From positions 2,048,501-2,112,500 of the forward strand of contig JAJFZO010000034.1 in assembly GCA_021397835.1 (NCBI GenBank): a DNA stretch of 64,000 nt. The letters run 5' to 3'. Positions 1-13,800 of the stretch are shown here, in pieces. The notes under the pieces are model-generated. The model worked only from the letters and a program-made list of their open reading frames with translations. It searched no databases and was not told where the DNA came from. Made by a program: the position numbers and the translations under genes. Each line of letters opens with the position of its first letter. The stretch's first letter is position 1. Source of the DNA: Moringa oleifera. Lineage: Eukaryota > Streptophyta > Magnoliopsida > Brassicales > Moringaceae.

Positions 1-689
1 TTTTATTCTTTTTTTTTCATGAAAAAACCAATCTTGTTCTGGAAAAATTATTAGCATAGCAGATTCTAAAAATATGTATTAGTAATCATTTACTATTAAT
101 TATAATGGCAATATCAGTAACTCATGTAATATCACATTTACTAACTGAATTATTTCTCTTTATCATTGAGAAAAAACTTTTTTTTCTGGAAGTAAGTAAT
201 ATGAAATGCTGTATTTATTGATAAAGCTTTCATAAACTGAAAAAACTATGAAATGTTAAACGCCTCTGAAGGATCAGAAAGTGTTCTTGATTTCATTTGC
301 TTGGGGCAAAGTTATAAATTGATTTTATTTCTTCGAAAAAATGAGGGAAAGTTGGCCTCCCATATTATGCTCCGAATGGTTAAACCCTCTTTGACATCTG
401 CGTGCCTACAATTAAGGAAACCAAAAATTTGTAAAACCCTATATACACCTGCAGGAAATTAAAGCCTATTTTCTGTTTGTTTGTGCTCTTCAAGTTGGAT
501 TCTTTTACTTCCTTCCATCATGAAGTTTTGCTCAGGTAATTCTGGGAACTGTTTCTTCTTCTTATTCATTGCCTTAGTTTCAGTTTCTTTTCCTTCCCTT
601 AAATGATTTATCCTTTTATCTTGTTGCCTGCCTTTTCTCCTCACTTTGGTGATTCTCCGTCGATTTTGTGCTTAATTCAGTTGAACAAA
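1..689. other. Upstream region of the eIF2B-beta gene
   Basis: No gene was recognised here. The first 250 bases are AT-rich. The stretch from about 460 to 689 is pyrimidine-rich on the + strand, as is common for plant 5' UTRs, and leads into the start codon at 690. The small reading frames in this stretch have no recognisable protein similarity. Confidence 0.5.
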
Positions 690-3600
690 ATGCTGGACAA
701 TCAAGTTCTGGTTCATGAGTTCGTCTCGAGGCTCGAGAAACGGTGAGTTTTACGACTCCATGTGCCTTGTACTTTCCTATTTAGAAGTTTTATGTGTTTT
801 TTTATGCATGCTTCTATGTTTTTATCTTCCGTCTGTTTGTGTGTTTGTCTGTCTGTCTTATTTTGGAGGATCACAGAATTGGATAATTGTCATGTGTCTT
901 CTTTAATACTTGTAACAGTGAGCTTGCTGTACATTTGGGTTTGCGAGCTCATAGGGGTTGCTCTTAAGTCGGAATTCTGGTTCCAGTAAATCGGTTTTCT
1001 GTCTCATTATTTGTTGATGGATTCGCTGGCAGGAAGGTGGAGGGTTCACGTGGGACAGCCAGGCTCACAGCAGAGATTCTTCGGTCAGTGATATCACAAG
1101 AAAGAGTGCCGCCTACAGACCCAGCAGCAGCTCTCCTTGAGGCTGTAAGGAATGTGGGTGAGCAGCTAATTGCTGCAAATCCTGTTGGTATGTTTTTCTA
1201 TTTCTATTTTTCCGTAATAGACAGGAAAAAAAGAAGAAAAAGAAACTACCAGATCTTAGCAATCCTCAATAAACAGCTTGCAAATGCTGAACCATTTTGA
1301 GTTGCTGTGATGAGGTCCTGCATTTAAAAGTGTTGGCTAACCTATTGATTCACAACTGGAATTTATATCTTATAATCTGAATCATATAAGATGAGCTTAA
1401 CCACTAAATTAAGCCTTTTGGTCATGTTGTCCTCCTTTTAATTATTTTGTGAAAGAAGAGTAAACAGCTTATTTATTTGCTCTTGGAGAGAGTAGTTGTT
1501 CTGAAGCTAATATAGACACCTACTTTGAATTATGTCTGCTACTTAATGACAAATGAAGGTTATGAGTTCATGTTTGTCTTAACAACATGTACATTGTACA
1601 TGTGAAACAGATGTTTACCGTTACGATCCAACTTAAATGGCGCTACTGCTGACCTAGATATCCCAGCACTGCCTACTGTTGGGATCTGGGATTGGCCGTG
1701 AACTGATGGCATCATGCTGGTCTATCAACCTTCACATTGTCCCTTTTTCACTGCTTCTCTGTGTGTACGTTCATATGTGATCATGCATTGTTCCAAGCAT
1801 GGGTGGTGCATGCATGCATACAAATGCGCATACATGAGTAGAAACTTAATTAATCTAAGTGTTCACAGGGTCAACTACATGGATCTGTTATCCACAAATT
1901 CTGGCTGTCTGTTTCATGGTTGTTTCTCAGATTGGTTAACTATAATATACAAATACCCTGATATCTGTGGCTGAATATTATGGGTTGACAGTAAGGAGTT
2001 TGATGGAGGTCATCAGCTCTTATCTTTTGTAAAAAATTGTTGGAGCATTGGATTGCAGAGCTTGCTGTTGGGAACATTGTAAGGCGCATTTTGCATATTA
2101 TTAGGGAGGAGGACTTGTCGCTCACAACTAATGCTCTTGGAGGATTGAGACCATCAGCTAATACCAGTGACAATAACCGAAGTCCCTCTCCTCATTCTGT
2201 TACCATTGCTGCTAGAAGCTCTTTACGTCCACCTTCATTGCGCACCCTTCTTGAGCGCTTGACTAACACATCAGCAGCTTGCCAGATACCTGCCTTGCAG
2301 TATGGTTCTGAAGGAAAAAGTAAATGCTACATTATGATCTTTTTATTTCAATTAAATATTATTTTTTTCTTAAATTTTCTATTGATACCTTGCTCCATTT
2401 ATGATTATAGTTTGGACCACAATTGGTATCTATCTATTTTAAATGAAGAATGTATAAGACTCATCTCTATGGCTCTACCCCTCTGGGTTTAACTTCAGAG
2501 TTATATAATTTCTGTAAGAAAAAATTTCATAAGTCAAAAACACTTTCTGTTTTCGAGATTAAACCAGTTTTTCACCTTCCACATCAGCTGATAAGGATGC
2601 AAGAAGCAGGAAATTAAAGCATGATGTTATAGAGGCTGTTAATGAACTCATCGAAGATATAGATATTTGCTGCGAACAGATTGCAGAGCAAGCAATGGAG
2701 CTTATTCATCACAAGTATGCACTTCTTAAATCTGAATGGTAGTCTATTACATTACTTTTTATCTGCTATGTATCTAACCAGTGGATAGTCTATTTCCTAA
2801 GCTATGTTTATTATTGCTCTAGTTCTCATCAGTTGCACTGGTTTTGACAATTGGCTTTATTTTTCAGCGAGATGATTTTAACTCTTGGTCACTCGAGAAC
2901 TGTTATGGAATTTCTTTGTGCTGCGAAGGAGAAAAATCGATCATTTCGGGTGTTTGTTGTAGAGGGTGCTCCTAAGTATGTGCAAGATATCAAAGTAGCT
3001 CCTTCTTGGCTAATTATCATCCTCTTGCTATTGACCATTGTTCACTCCTTTTTCATTGATTAGGTATAAAGGGCATCTTCTGGCAAAAGATTTGGCTAAA
3101 GGAGGTATACAAACTACATTGGTTACTGATTCTGCAGTTTTTGCCATGATCTCTCGTGTGAATATGGTAATCTAAACTCTGGCTGTTTTTTTCATTTTCC
3201 TTTCTGATAATGAGAGACATTGAGCTGCTTAAACTTGAAACTTTTTGCAAAAGGTTGTAGTTGGAGTTCATGCTGTGATGGCTAATGGTGGGGTGATAGC
3301 ACCAGTTGGCCTGAACATGGTTGCCCTTGCTGCACAAAAGCATGCTGTTCCGTTTGTTGTAGTTGCTGGTAGTCACAAGGTAACATGGTTCCATAAGCAT
3401 GTGTGTATGGAAGATGCAGTATAGCGATAATAATCTTAATCATGGAATTGTCTCTTCTAATCTTGAAAAGTCCTAATTTATCAACAGTGTCAACTACACA
3501 GTTGCTAGACTTGACTTTACCTAGTCTGATTTTTGATGGTTATTTTTATGTGATGCCCATTCTTTTTGCTTGGCAGTTGTGTCCACTGTATCCACACAAT

Positions 3601-4069
3601 CCAGAAGTCTTGCTCAATGAAATAAGATTGCCATCTGAACTGTTAAGTTCTGGGGATTTCTCAGATTGTATGGATCATGGAGTTGGTGGCGGTGCTCCGC
3701 TACTTCATGTTGTCAACCCTGCATTCGATTATGTGCCTCCGGAGCTTGTCAGTCTTTTTGTTACCGACTTGTAAGGCTTTTCTTTGTTTTGCTTTCTCTT
3801 CTATGTGTCATAGTTCTTCCACTATAACCTCTTTATCCATATTTCCTATTGAGACATTTGTATTATCAATTGTTTTATCTACAAGAAACTCAGTGGGGCA
3901 TCATTTCACACGTTTGAACTTCTGAGAGTGCTATAGCTTCTGTACAATGTTCTAATCATTTTTCCACTTGGTTTACAGAGGGGGGCATAATCCTTCATTT
4001 ATGAACCGGCTAATTGCTGACTATTACTCTCCTGAAGATTTGACCATACAACAGAAAACTGTATCTTGA
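690..4069 (+). CDS. Translation initiation factor eIF2B, beta subunit
   Basis: This encodes the beta subunit of eIF2B, the cytosolic GDP-GTP exchange factor that recharges eIF2 for translation initiation. Nine exons were read: 690-742, 1033-1187, 2059-2319, 2588-2714, 2868-2975, 3064-3166, 3254-3379, 3577-3770 and 3979-4069, all with GT-AG introns. They sum to 1218 nt (405 aa), close to the length of the Arabidopsis protein. The N-terminal half has the helical eIF2B regulatory-subunit domain (IIREEDLSLTT, and a helix with NELIEDIDICCEQIAEQA). The C-terminal half is the Rossmann-like part (NEMILTLGHSRTV, EGAP, TDSAVFAMI, GVHAVMANGG, VAGSHK). A Ser/Pro-rich insert lies between them. The start at 690 is the first ATG and aligns with the family N-terminus. 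A GT donor two bases after the stop (4072) and an AG near 4340 suggest a 3'-UTR intron. The identification is firm; UTR limits are not known. Confidence 0.93.
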
Positions 4070-5272
4070 AAGTGAGTTTCTTTAAACCATAACCAAATCT
4101 TTTTATTGGATGAGTTCTTATTCTCTTGTTAGATATGATTAACACGCTGCATTTCTTTAGGCAGTGGCAGTTGTTTTTGTTTATGAACTCACATGATTTA
4201 TAGATGATCACATGTTTGGTCACGTATGAATTTGCAGTGTATTAAGAAGTTTTAGGTTTAATATTCTATATCAACATTGTTGCGTGTTCTCCTGAAGCTC
4301 ATATCTTCTTTCTTCTCCCTTCATGATTAATCTATACAGGTAAAGCTCATGGTGTTGACGCAGGTGATCAAGAAAGCAAAAGTGACAGGAATGAAGATTC
4401 TTATCTATTCCTAATGCCCAACTGTTTAGTTGAAGAGGAAAGATACAAGAGAAAGATACTAATTTACAGGAACAGACTTTAGTGGCTTCATTCCTTAGAA
4501 CTTTCACTGGGAATTTTCTGTGAGTACTTTTTTGAGCTGATAATCTTATCTACTGTAATTAATGCACTTATATTATTAGACCTTCACATGTGCTATGAAG
4601 TATATTTCACAGAGTTGTCTCACTTATCAGTCACTTCTCTAATGCTGCCAATCCTACTCTCATGGCCTGGGTTGTTCAATAGTTACTTTTCCTGGCTTGT
4701 GTGATGTTGCAATGAATCCATTAAATAACATTACCAATAAGTCTTGATAATGGTTACACAAATCTTATATCAGTGGCATGCCATTGTACTAGTGTCTACA
4801 ATTTTTCCTTCCCAGCAACAGGGTGTAGCCTGAAGAAATTATTGGCAGCCAGTGTTTCATTACTTTACTGTAATCCTCAGCCTGAAATCTCCACTATTCA
4901 AAACTTTTTGCTAGCACCACTACAACATCAGTCTATCCAAGCCCACATCTAGTTAATTTCACAGGATATCCAACTCAGTCTGATTGAAATTTGTACACAC
5001 TTTGGCACTATCAATGATCATTCTGATAAATTCAATTTTCTGCTTTCCATCCTATGGTGGTCTTGTCAATCACTGGGCGATGATGGAAAAGCATGAAATT
5101 TCAAATCTGATAAAAGCACAATGATGCAAATGTAATGTCGATATTACCCATTTGAACAGAAGAATTTAAATTAACAGGGGAAGAATTACAAACATAAAAG
5201 AAAACTAACAAGAATTTGAGTAAAAAATTTGATGTTACCAACATGATGGCAAAGTAATCAGTCCATCTATTT
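4070..5272. other. Convergent 3' region between eIF2B-beta and L28
   Basis: The eIF2B-beta gene (+) and the L28 gene (-) end towards each other here, about 1.2 kb apart. The first few hundred bases probably hold the 3' UTR of eIF2B-beta, perhaps with an intron at about 4072-4340. No other gene or repeat was recognised. Confidence 0.5.
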
Positions 5273-6881
5273 TTATTCCTTGCGAAGATCTATGCCAGCC
5301 TTTTTAGCCACAGCATCCAATCCATTCTTCTCTATGGTCTTCAAGGCCTTGGTTGACAATCTTAGTTTGACATAGCGCTTTCCGGCTTCCCACCAAACCT
5401 TCTTGTATTGTAAGTTCACAAACTGCAATTTCTTCGTCTTGTGGTTTGAGAACGAAACTTTGTTTGCCTTATTTGCTTTCTTCCCAGTGAAGGGACACAC
5501 CCTGCCTGAAAAGAAAAATGAAACTATGAATTCTAAGGAATTTATGGCTCTAGTGAAGGTCATAGAACAGTTGTATAACATGACGGTCTAAAGGAGGGTA
5601 AGCTAGATGAGTTCGATGAACAAGCGACGAGTAAAGTTCATGATCAACAGAAATACTTTGATGGAATGTTATTCATCTTACTATGAGAAAATAGTAAATA
5701 TTACAAATCTACTCAAAAAGATGTTTTCAAATAACAAGTAACACCTTGTGAGAAAGCAAGTAAAAAAATCAATGAGACACATGCTAAGCCCATCAATACA
5801 AACAGAAGTGGTCAAACACTGATAGCATGCCCAAAACAGATGCGCCTACCAGACTGCAGTAGATCTTGTTATATGCCTGGAAGTATATCAATCAGCCCAG
5901 TCAAAAAAACATGCCAAATTTGCCTATACTTTTAAAAGAGAGGAGGAGGGGGGATAGAACCGTTTCTCTCTCTGTGTACAAAGCAGATGCTCAACACACA
6001 CTGACTAACACAACCACCATGAGATGAGCACCTCCAATCACAAATTTCACCAAGAATGTACTATGAAGCTGCCTTGCAGTTTCTTTTCTCCAATTATTAA
6101 TCAACTATATGTCACACAACATACATAAAATGAGGATGCCTATAGATTCTGTGCACTAGCTAGTAACTTTGTCTCTTGTATGCATTTTCTTTATTTTAAT
6201 TACATTAACATATCATTCTGCCTTGAAAACATAAACAAAAAGGAATAGCCTTACTCAGTTGTATGCCTGAGCTCAAGATGCCAAAATTGTCAGCAGACAT
6301 CAATGATTCCTAGTTTACAAGAAAGGCGATTATAAGCAGGATTTCAGTATGCAACTCATACTGTTCAATTCAACCAGAAAGTCTAGCAAATTCAGCATCT
6401 ACTCATAACCAGGGAACTACTTTTTCAAACCTTCACCCTTACTACATAGAATGAAAGAACATGTGTTGGAGCATTCCCAAGGAGGCCTAATGTAGGTTTT
6501 TAATTCACCAGAAATGGCACGACATTCGAAAAAAAGGACTTACAATAACGAGCTAAAATTAGAACAAAAACCGAATTCAAACCAAAATGGCTATTAACAA
6601 AAGCAAAGATGGTTTACAAAACCAGAACAAAAAGCAAAACAGAGAACACCAGAGAACTTACGGGCAACAGGTTGTAGAGCGGGAGTGAAAGGAGCAGAGA
6701 TGGGTTTGGCAACATATGGACTGTACGAAATTTTGATGCCACTCAGTTGGGAAGTAAGGAACCCTAGCTGTGAGGCCACCTTAGTCCTGGAAATGGATGC
6801 CTTCGGGAGCTCCAGCTTGCGGAAGCACACATTGCTAGAAGTGTTCCCCAAGAACACTCCGGTTGTTGCCAATGTCGCCAT
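5273..6881 (-). CDS. RPL28: Chloroplast ribosomal protein bL28 (nuclear-encoded)
   Basis: This encodes protein L28 of the plastid 50S ribosomal subunit. There are two exons: 6662-6881 and 5273-5505, joined across a 1156-bp intron (donor GTAAGT, acceptor TTTTCAG). The coding length is 453 nt, giving 150 aa against about 143 in Arabidopsis. Residues 1-70 or so are rich in Ser, Thr and Ala and look like a chloroplast transit peptide ([12 protein letters not shown]...). The mature L28 domain starts at [19 protein letters not shown] and contains [13 protein letters not shown] and [20 protein letters not shown]. An AG four bases downstream of the chosen acceptor would break the frame and was rejected. 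The gene lies tandem to, and downstream of, the U2AF-like gene on the same strand. Confidence 0.93.
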
Positions 6882-7887
6882 TCCCTTTGTTCCTTTTTCT
6901 TTTCCTTTAAATCCTCTGTTTCTGGAAAGTGCCGTGGAAGCGATGGTCTGAGCAGGGAGAAAGTGTGTGGTCGGATTATGATATCCACAGCAAGGCTGCT
7001 TGTATTGCTCTTGCTTGTCCAGTTTTCAGCTCCTTGCAGGTATAAACTTCCAGGGCTTGCTGTACTGCCACGTGGGCTTGGAGATGCTGCTCAGGCCCAT
7101 ACATCTTTGTAGAACACCCACCGCAGAAGTTTGGACTCCTTAGTAGAAAATTTGCTTGGAAGATTATCTCGGCATTTTAACTTTAAAAAACTGTTGGAAA
7201 CAAGAATTGTTAATAAAGGGAAGTTTTTATTGATTTGAGTTATATTAAATTTTAAAAAATTATTTAATTTTTAAATTAAAAATATTATCTTATTTTAAAA
7301 AATATTAACATTGAAAATCATAATTTATAATTAAAAACATTGAAAGCTCCATAGCAAAATATAAAGAAATAACGGAACATAAAAATTTATTTTCATGAAA
7401 GTAACATTTTAGCCCTCCCAACACAAAACAAAAAAACACCTCAATGAAATATCTCCGCCAACCTAACTAAAAATCTCAGCTTACTTTTCGGTTTAACTTA
7501 TGTTTATCTTTTAAATTATATACTTCAATCAATAACAAATTATCATTATTGAAACTCTGGACTGCCGTTTTGCCTTATAGTAAAAACCCTGTAGCCATAT
7601 CCATGACCATCCTGCAAGGGCAAGTAGGGTAACCACAGTCCCACAGAATTCATTGTACGCATGCAACCTCTGTCACTAAGTTGATAGATGATCTTTCCTG
7701 TCATGTAGGCAAAGGTCAAAATTACACGAAGTTACAATTTATCAGACCATGTTGATCAGCGTCCTCTTACAAAGGGCAAGGACAGAAGTTGAATTTTCAA
7801 TCGTGACAGGGCATCCGCCACATGGTCATGTCAAATAAGTCATATCAGCAATAGCAACTATTTTAGGCTTACTATTGGAATATGTTT
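6882..7887. other. L28 promoter region and 3' flank of the U2AF-like gene
   Basis: Bases 6882 to about 7000 are the likely L28 5' UTR (minus strand). Bases 7060-7100 hold a G-box and site II motifs. From 7190 to about 7560 the DNA is very AT-rich with no recognised element. The rest is probably the 3' UTR of the U2AF-like gene, which ends at 7888. Confidence 0.5.
7068..7099. promoter_or_regulatory. G-box plus two site II motifs upstream of L28
   Basis: A palindromic CCACGTGG (7068-7075) contains the G-box CACGTG. It overlaps a TGGGCT motif (7073-7078). A GGCCCA (TGGGCC on the minus strand) lies at 7094-7099. They sit about 190-220 bp upstream of the L28 start codon. G-boxes bind bZIP/bHLH factors of the light response and site II (TGGGCY) motifs bind TCP factors; both are known in promoters of plastid and cytosolic ribosomal protein genes. 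The sequence match is direct; function is inferred. Confidence 0.55.
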
Positions 7888-10800
7888 TCATTTTGGAAAC
7901 TTCGCTCTGTAATGATCCAGGGGAACATATTCCACAGACACAATCTGATCATCAAATAACCGACCATGCAGACAATGTGCAGCCATGCAAGAGGCTTCTG
8001 TTCTTCCATACTCCACAAAGACACAGCCTGGCTCAAAAATGTAATCAAGATTGCATTCCTTACCAGGATCTGATTGGGGAACACCAACATCAGATCCGCC
8101 TAAAGCAACTTCCAATTTTCTGGTCAAGTCTTCCCCGTCCAACTCTCTTTCAGCTGCATTGTTTTCCACACTAGTGTGCTTGGTTTGAACATCATTAGCA
8201 CCCTTCTCATCGTGAGAGTCAGGTACAACATTTGAGGTGTTCAGCTGGTCAGCAGGTTCTACAGAAATTGCTTCAGATAAGCTCCCATAGGGTAGGTCTT
8301 CAGCAGCTATGCTAGCACATGGTGGACGTACCCCATTCTCCACAGGGTCAACAGGTCTATTTTCAGTATCGTTACCTTCCACAGTTTTACCCATTTCCTT
8401 GTCTTCTTCAACATTGCTTGGAATCTCTACTCCACTTATTCCTCTGGAGGCCTGGTTGAGAGCTTCCAGTTCTGACTTCACTTCATCAGAATCAGCTCCC
8501 CTTGCATTGTCAACTTCGGATGCTTCCTGTTTAGTGTGACGAAGGCCATACTTCACAACATTAATGGATTTGACAGTTCCAAACCTGCAGAATGATGGGT
8601 TTGAGATTTGTTCAATTTGTGAATTTAAGACATAACGGAGGTTAAGATTCAAATGAAGAATAGTTCTGCAGTTGGACCTATCGCACTCGAACCGTACATC
8701 TTCAAGTATTTCTTGCACTTCATGTTCAGATAAAGATGAAAACCCTTCTAGATTGAACTATCACAGAGAAAAAAGGCAGAAATAAACTTTAGCTAATTAG
8801 TGATCAAATTGACTGAAGACCACTTAAGACCACTAAGCAGATCAGATGAATGAGACAGAGAGAAGATGCACAGCCTTACCACATTTTTAAGCTTTAGAAC
8901 TTGTGTGGGCTTCTCGAGAAGTGGCTTTGCATGTTCAGGGATCCCATAGAATGGTCGGTTTCCACTATTTTCCTAGCATATAGTAAAAATCCCTTCAAGT
9001 TAGCATACATCTCCTTCTAGTGAATATAATGAAAATAGTTCTTTGTGAAGAAATAAACATCATGAAGAAGAGGAAAAGGCAGTAACGAACTACCAAGAGA
9101 ACTGCAGTTGGAAAAGCTTGAACAGCAGTTATTACTTGCCCCCCAAACTTCATGCCATTCAGACCAGCACAAGCTTTAAGGGTAATCGACTGATCTACAT
9201 ACTGACATATACAGGGTAAACAAGTTACCATACAGTCAAGGTTAGAATATTTTATAAACATGATGTTTAACGTGTAAAGAACTTCAGACATGAATCTTCT
9301 AATCATTACATGCACAATCAACCAAAAGCAAACAATTCTTAAGAGAAAAGACTGAAATTACAGCTACCAAACCAATAATAGTGTCATCAGTAACGTATCA
9401 ACAGAATAAAAGGATGATAAGTGTCATAGAATTGTCAGATTTGACAGTCAAACTCATGTTTTGGATTCAAAGAACCAACACTCAAACTCAAGATAACTCA
9501 AAACTACCAGTACTAGTTCGCCCAGTGAAAGGTTATTCACATGAGTTTTAATGTTTTAAGACATTATTGCCTACTTTTGGAGTTCATCCATGAAATCTTA
9601 TTCAGGACAAAGAAATACCGAAAGCCTACTCCTAAAGTATGTTTGGTTAAGGTATTTCACTTATTCAGAGCAAATTGAAATTCCTTATAAGATCCTCTAT
9701 TTAGCAACATTTGCGAAGGAAATTTTCAAAATACCTATTGACTAAAGTAAACTTATTTGAAGCAATCAGGGATAATGCCAATCACAAATCCTGAGTTCTC
9801 ACTTGCTATCAGCATCTCACTCTCATCCCAAACCCAGCTCCCTCTGGGTTCTCTCTTCTTCCATTCTACTTTTTCTGAGATGTCACCAAAGAGAATCATA
9901 AAAGTAAACTTATAATAGACTAAAGCATCATTCATTTCCTATGTCTACAAAACAAATCAAGACTGTCCGAAGCACTACATCAACGAAACAACTTCAGAAA
10001 TTATCTTGTTGAGTATTTAGAGAAACATCAAACAATCATGCACATTATTGTTTAGACAAGAAACAAATTTGATAGTCTTTCTACCACGTGTCGTGAGTAT
10101 CTACGAGTTTTTATGGGCATAAGAAGTAACATGGTATCTCTGTTACCTCCAAGAAAGCACATCGAGTGTTAAGATCCTCATTGATCTCAAAATGGTATGC
10201 CTTTAAAGGTCCATAGACAGTAGCAATCTCCATAAGCTGAAAGCAGCATGAAAGTTGTAGTCAATGATGAAAAAAAACAAAACAAGACAGAAAGATAAGC
10301 AGAGAGAGAAAGGGGCACAAATGGAACAAATAGGGGGGAGAGAGAGAGAGAGAGCAAAACAAAATTAGAAGAAATAATACTAGAACCCCAAGATATTTGA
10401 GACATTACCATTTCAGATGAAAGGACCTTTGAAATTCCACCAATGAAGATCTGCAACAACTTATAGATAAAAACTGGTAAATAAAAATTGCCCAAACTAA
10501 ACCAACTTTGTAGAATATCAAAAGAACAGAAAAAGACTCATACAGACAAAACTCTGAAGGAACTTGAATCACCTAAATTGGCATCCACCCAAACCCACCC
10601 CAGCCCCTGCTACCCACAGACAGACATTACCATCCCAGTACCAGTTTCAATTGTCACAGGAAAAGAATCATTTCACAAGTGAAAAATCTTCCATCAAAAG
10701 GCCTAAGACACCTAGATCAAGCATAAAAATCTTCACACAAAATGTGATTTCAAAGCTTTCAAAACACGTGGACACAGAGAGAAGGGAAAAAGAGAGCTTA

Positions 10801-13800
10801 AGCAAACTTCAAAGCAACATAATCAAGAATAATATTGCAAGGAAAAAAATGCGGAACGCACACATTAATCCCAAAAAGAGGGGGAGAAATGGAAAAGAGT
10901 GTGAGTCAACTTCAAACTAAAACATAATCAAGATGCGTGCAAGATTACAAAACAAATGTACAGAAAGAAAAACACACAAACACACACACACACTCATGCA
11001 CATGCACGCCCACTTGCGAACACGCACAAAAAACATATTGCTTCATGAGCAAAATTATTTACTAAAATTATGTCAGACTAGGATCTCTTTTTTAAGCAGG
11101 ATCAAAATATTATATGAATTCTATGAACTCCAACAAATCCTCCTCATTTACAAAAGAAGTATCCGTAGCCCAAATCTTCAGTGTATAGACCCAAGACTCC
11201 CTCATCATGGATATTGGAGTTTCAACGGTATCAAATGCTCTTTGGCTCCTTTCACGCCAAGTTATCCAGAATATCAGGTGTGGTATCAAATTGATCAATT
11301 TTCTTTTCTCTTTACCAGCCCACTGTCCTGTCCAAGCCACCAACTCCTCCACTATAGATCCTGAAACTGCCCTGGACAGCCCCAACAAAGCCCAGACTCT
11401 CTCCCACAACTGGGCAGTCCACCTGCACCCTAAAAGTATGTGGGAGGCACCTTAGCTTTCCATATCAATTTCCAAGGGGAGTGTACACTGTCTCCTATTC
11501 TGTTTATCTTCTGGAAGTAAGACTGAACAGTCAATTTGTTCTTCTCACACATGCCCTGGTTCCACACCACTGAATCCTCCATGTCCACATTACCCTTGCT
11601 ATCTTGAATTTTTGCATAAAACAGTTCAAACTGCCTGAATTTCCAGTCCTGGGCATTCCTCCTGAATTGAAAACACCAGGAGACTCCCCTCTCATTTACT
11701 TTTCTGCATTCACAAATCCATGCATTCTCATAACTTGCCAAAGAGTACAAACCAGAATAATCCTCATTCAAGGGGTTTATTACCACACCATTTGTCATGC
11801 CAAAACTTTAATGTGTTTCCCCTCCCCACTTTAAACCTCACCCACTGCTCAAAGCACTCTCACCCCTTATTGCTTTCCAAACACTAATCCTATATGTTTC
11901 CCTCCTACTCAACGTCATCCATCCCCCTCCATCTCTCCATATTTAGCCTTCATGACCCTCCTCCATAATCTCTCCCTCTCCACCATAAATCTCTGCAGCC
12001 ATTTACCCAACAAAGCTATGTTAAAAGATGCTAGGATTTAATTCCTAACTCACCTCCAGCTATCAGTTAAGTAATCACCCTCCACCTCACTAGGTGATAT
12101 TTGTAGCTTTCACCTAGACTCTCCCACAGAAACTTCCTCTATAGCAACTCCAACTTATGAGCCACTTTCATCACTATAGGAAACATGAACATGAAATAAA
12201 CACGGAGATTAGAAAGAGTGCTTCTTTATTATAGTAAGTCATCCACCCTCTGATAGGTAATGCCTTTTCCAACCTGCAAGTTTTTGTTTGAACCTCTCTA
12301 AGACACCATTCCAAAGCGTAGTCTCTTTATACTTCACTCCAAGTGGCAATCCTAGGTATAGTATCGGGAAAAACTTCATCTTGCAACCCAAAAGACTTGC
12401 CAATCCTTCACCATGCATTAGTGATCCAGTTGGTACTAGCTCACTCTTCCCCAAGTTTATTATCTTCAACTCTAAAACTGCCTCAAAGCACAATAGAATA
12501 CACCTTAGGTTGATCAACTGCTCTGCATCTGCCCCACAAAAGATAATGGTGTCATTTGCAAATAAGAGGTGCGAAATAATCATCTCATGTCCCTATCTCC
12601 CTACTGTGAACCTCTTCATGGGCTCTTTTTCTGTAGCTCTATTGATCCTTCTATCCAAGTCCTCCATAACTAAAATGAATAAAAAGGGAGATAGAAGATC
12701 TCCTTGCCTTAACCCTTTAGATGAATTAAAAAATTGAGTGAGACCTCTGTTCACTAAAATTGCTAAGGACAGTTAATATCCACCTATATACCCAACTGCA
12801 CCATTTTTCTCCACAGCTCACTCTCTTTAACATGTACATCACAAAGTCCCACGACATGTGATTGTATGCTTTCTCCATATCCAGCTTGCAAATCATTCCT
12901 TCCCTGATTTCAATTGATTATCCACCACCTCATTAGCTATGAGGACTACATCTAAAATTTATCCGTCTTTGACAAACGTATTTTTGCAGTGACTCTCTCC
13001 CTTTTCAACCACCAATCTAAATATGTCACTAGCACTTTTGATAGCACTTTGTACACAAATCCCACCCAGCTAATGGGTTTGAAATCTCTAATATTGTCTG
13101 CCCCTGCTTTTTTAGAAATCAAAACAGTAAATGTAGAGTTCAAAGCACAAACTGCTCGATAGCATCAAAGTCCTCAAATAGTCGCATTATGTCCCCTTTC
13201 AATATTGTCCAATGTGACTTTAGAAATACCATGGTAAATCCATCCAGTCCAGGAGCCTTATCCCCATCACAACCTTGCAATGCTTCTCTTACCTCATTCT
13301 CCCCAGCAATATTTCTAACTTCTACTTTAACTCATTGTGAATCACCCTGAACTCCAACCCATCTAATATAGGCCTCCACTGCTTATTTTCCTTGTATAAT
13401 TGACTATAATATGTCCGCTCTCCTCCTTTAGCTCTCCCTCCCCATCCACCATTTCTTCCCTCATTTGAATCTTGTCGATGAAGTTAAACCTTCGAAGTCC
13501 ATTTGCAACTCGGCAAAAGAACATCGTATTCCTATTCCTTTCCTTTATCCACAAGGTTTTGCATCTCCGTCGCCATGAAATTTCCTCCATCTTTAACATT
13601 GAAGAGAGCTCACTGCACACCTCTATCCTCCTGCCCCAAATGTCCCATGCTCCCACCTCCCGTTATTTGATTGTCAATCTGCTGCAGCTCCCTCCATAGC
13701 CTTTCCTCCCTTTCCCCTACACTCCCAAAGTGCTCCTTACTCCATTTTTTAACATATCCTTTTAGTATCTTTAACTTACTAGCTACCACAAAGATCACAT

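Noticed and set aside
10933..11364. A + frame rich in His-Thr repeats
   Set aside because: It spans a CA/CACA-rich intron stretch and the antisense of the LINE end.
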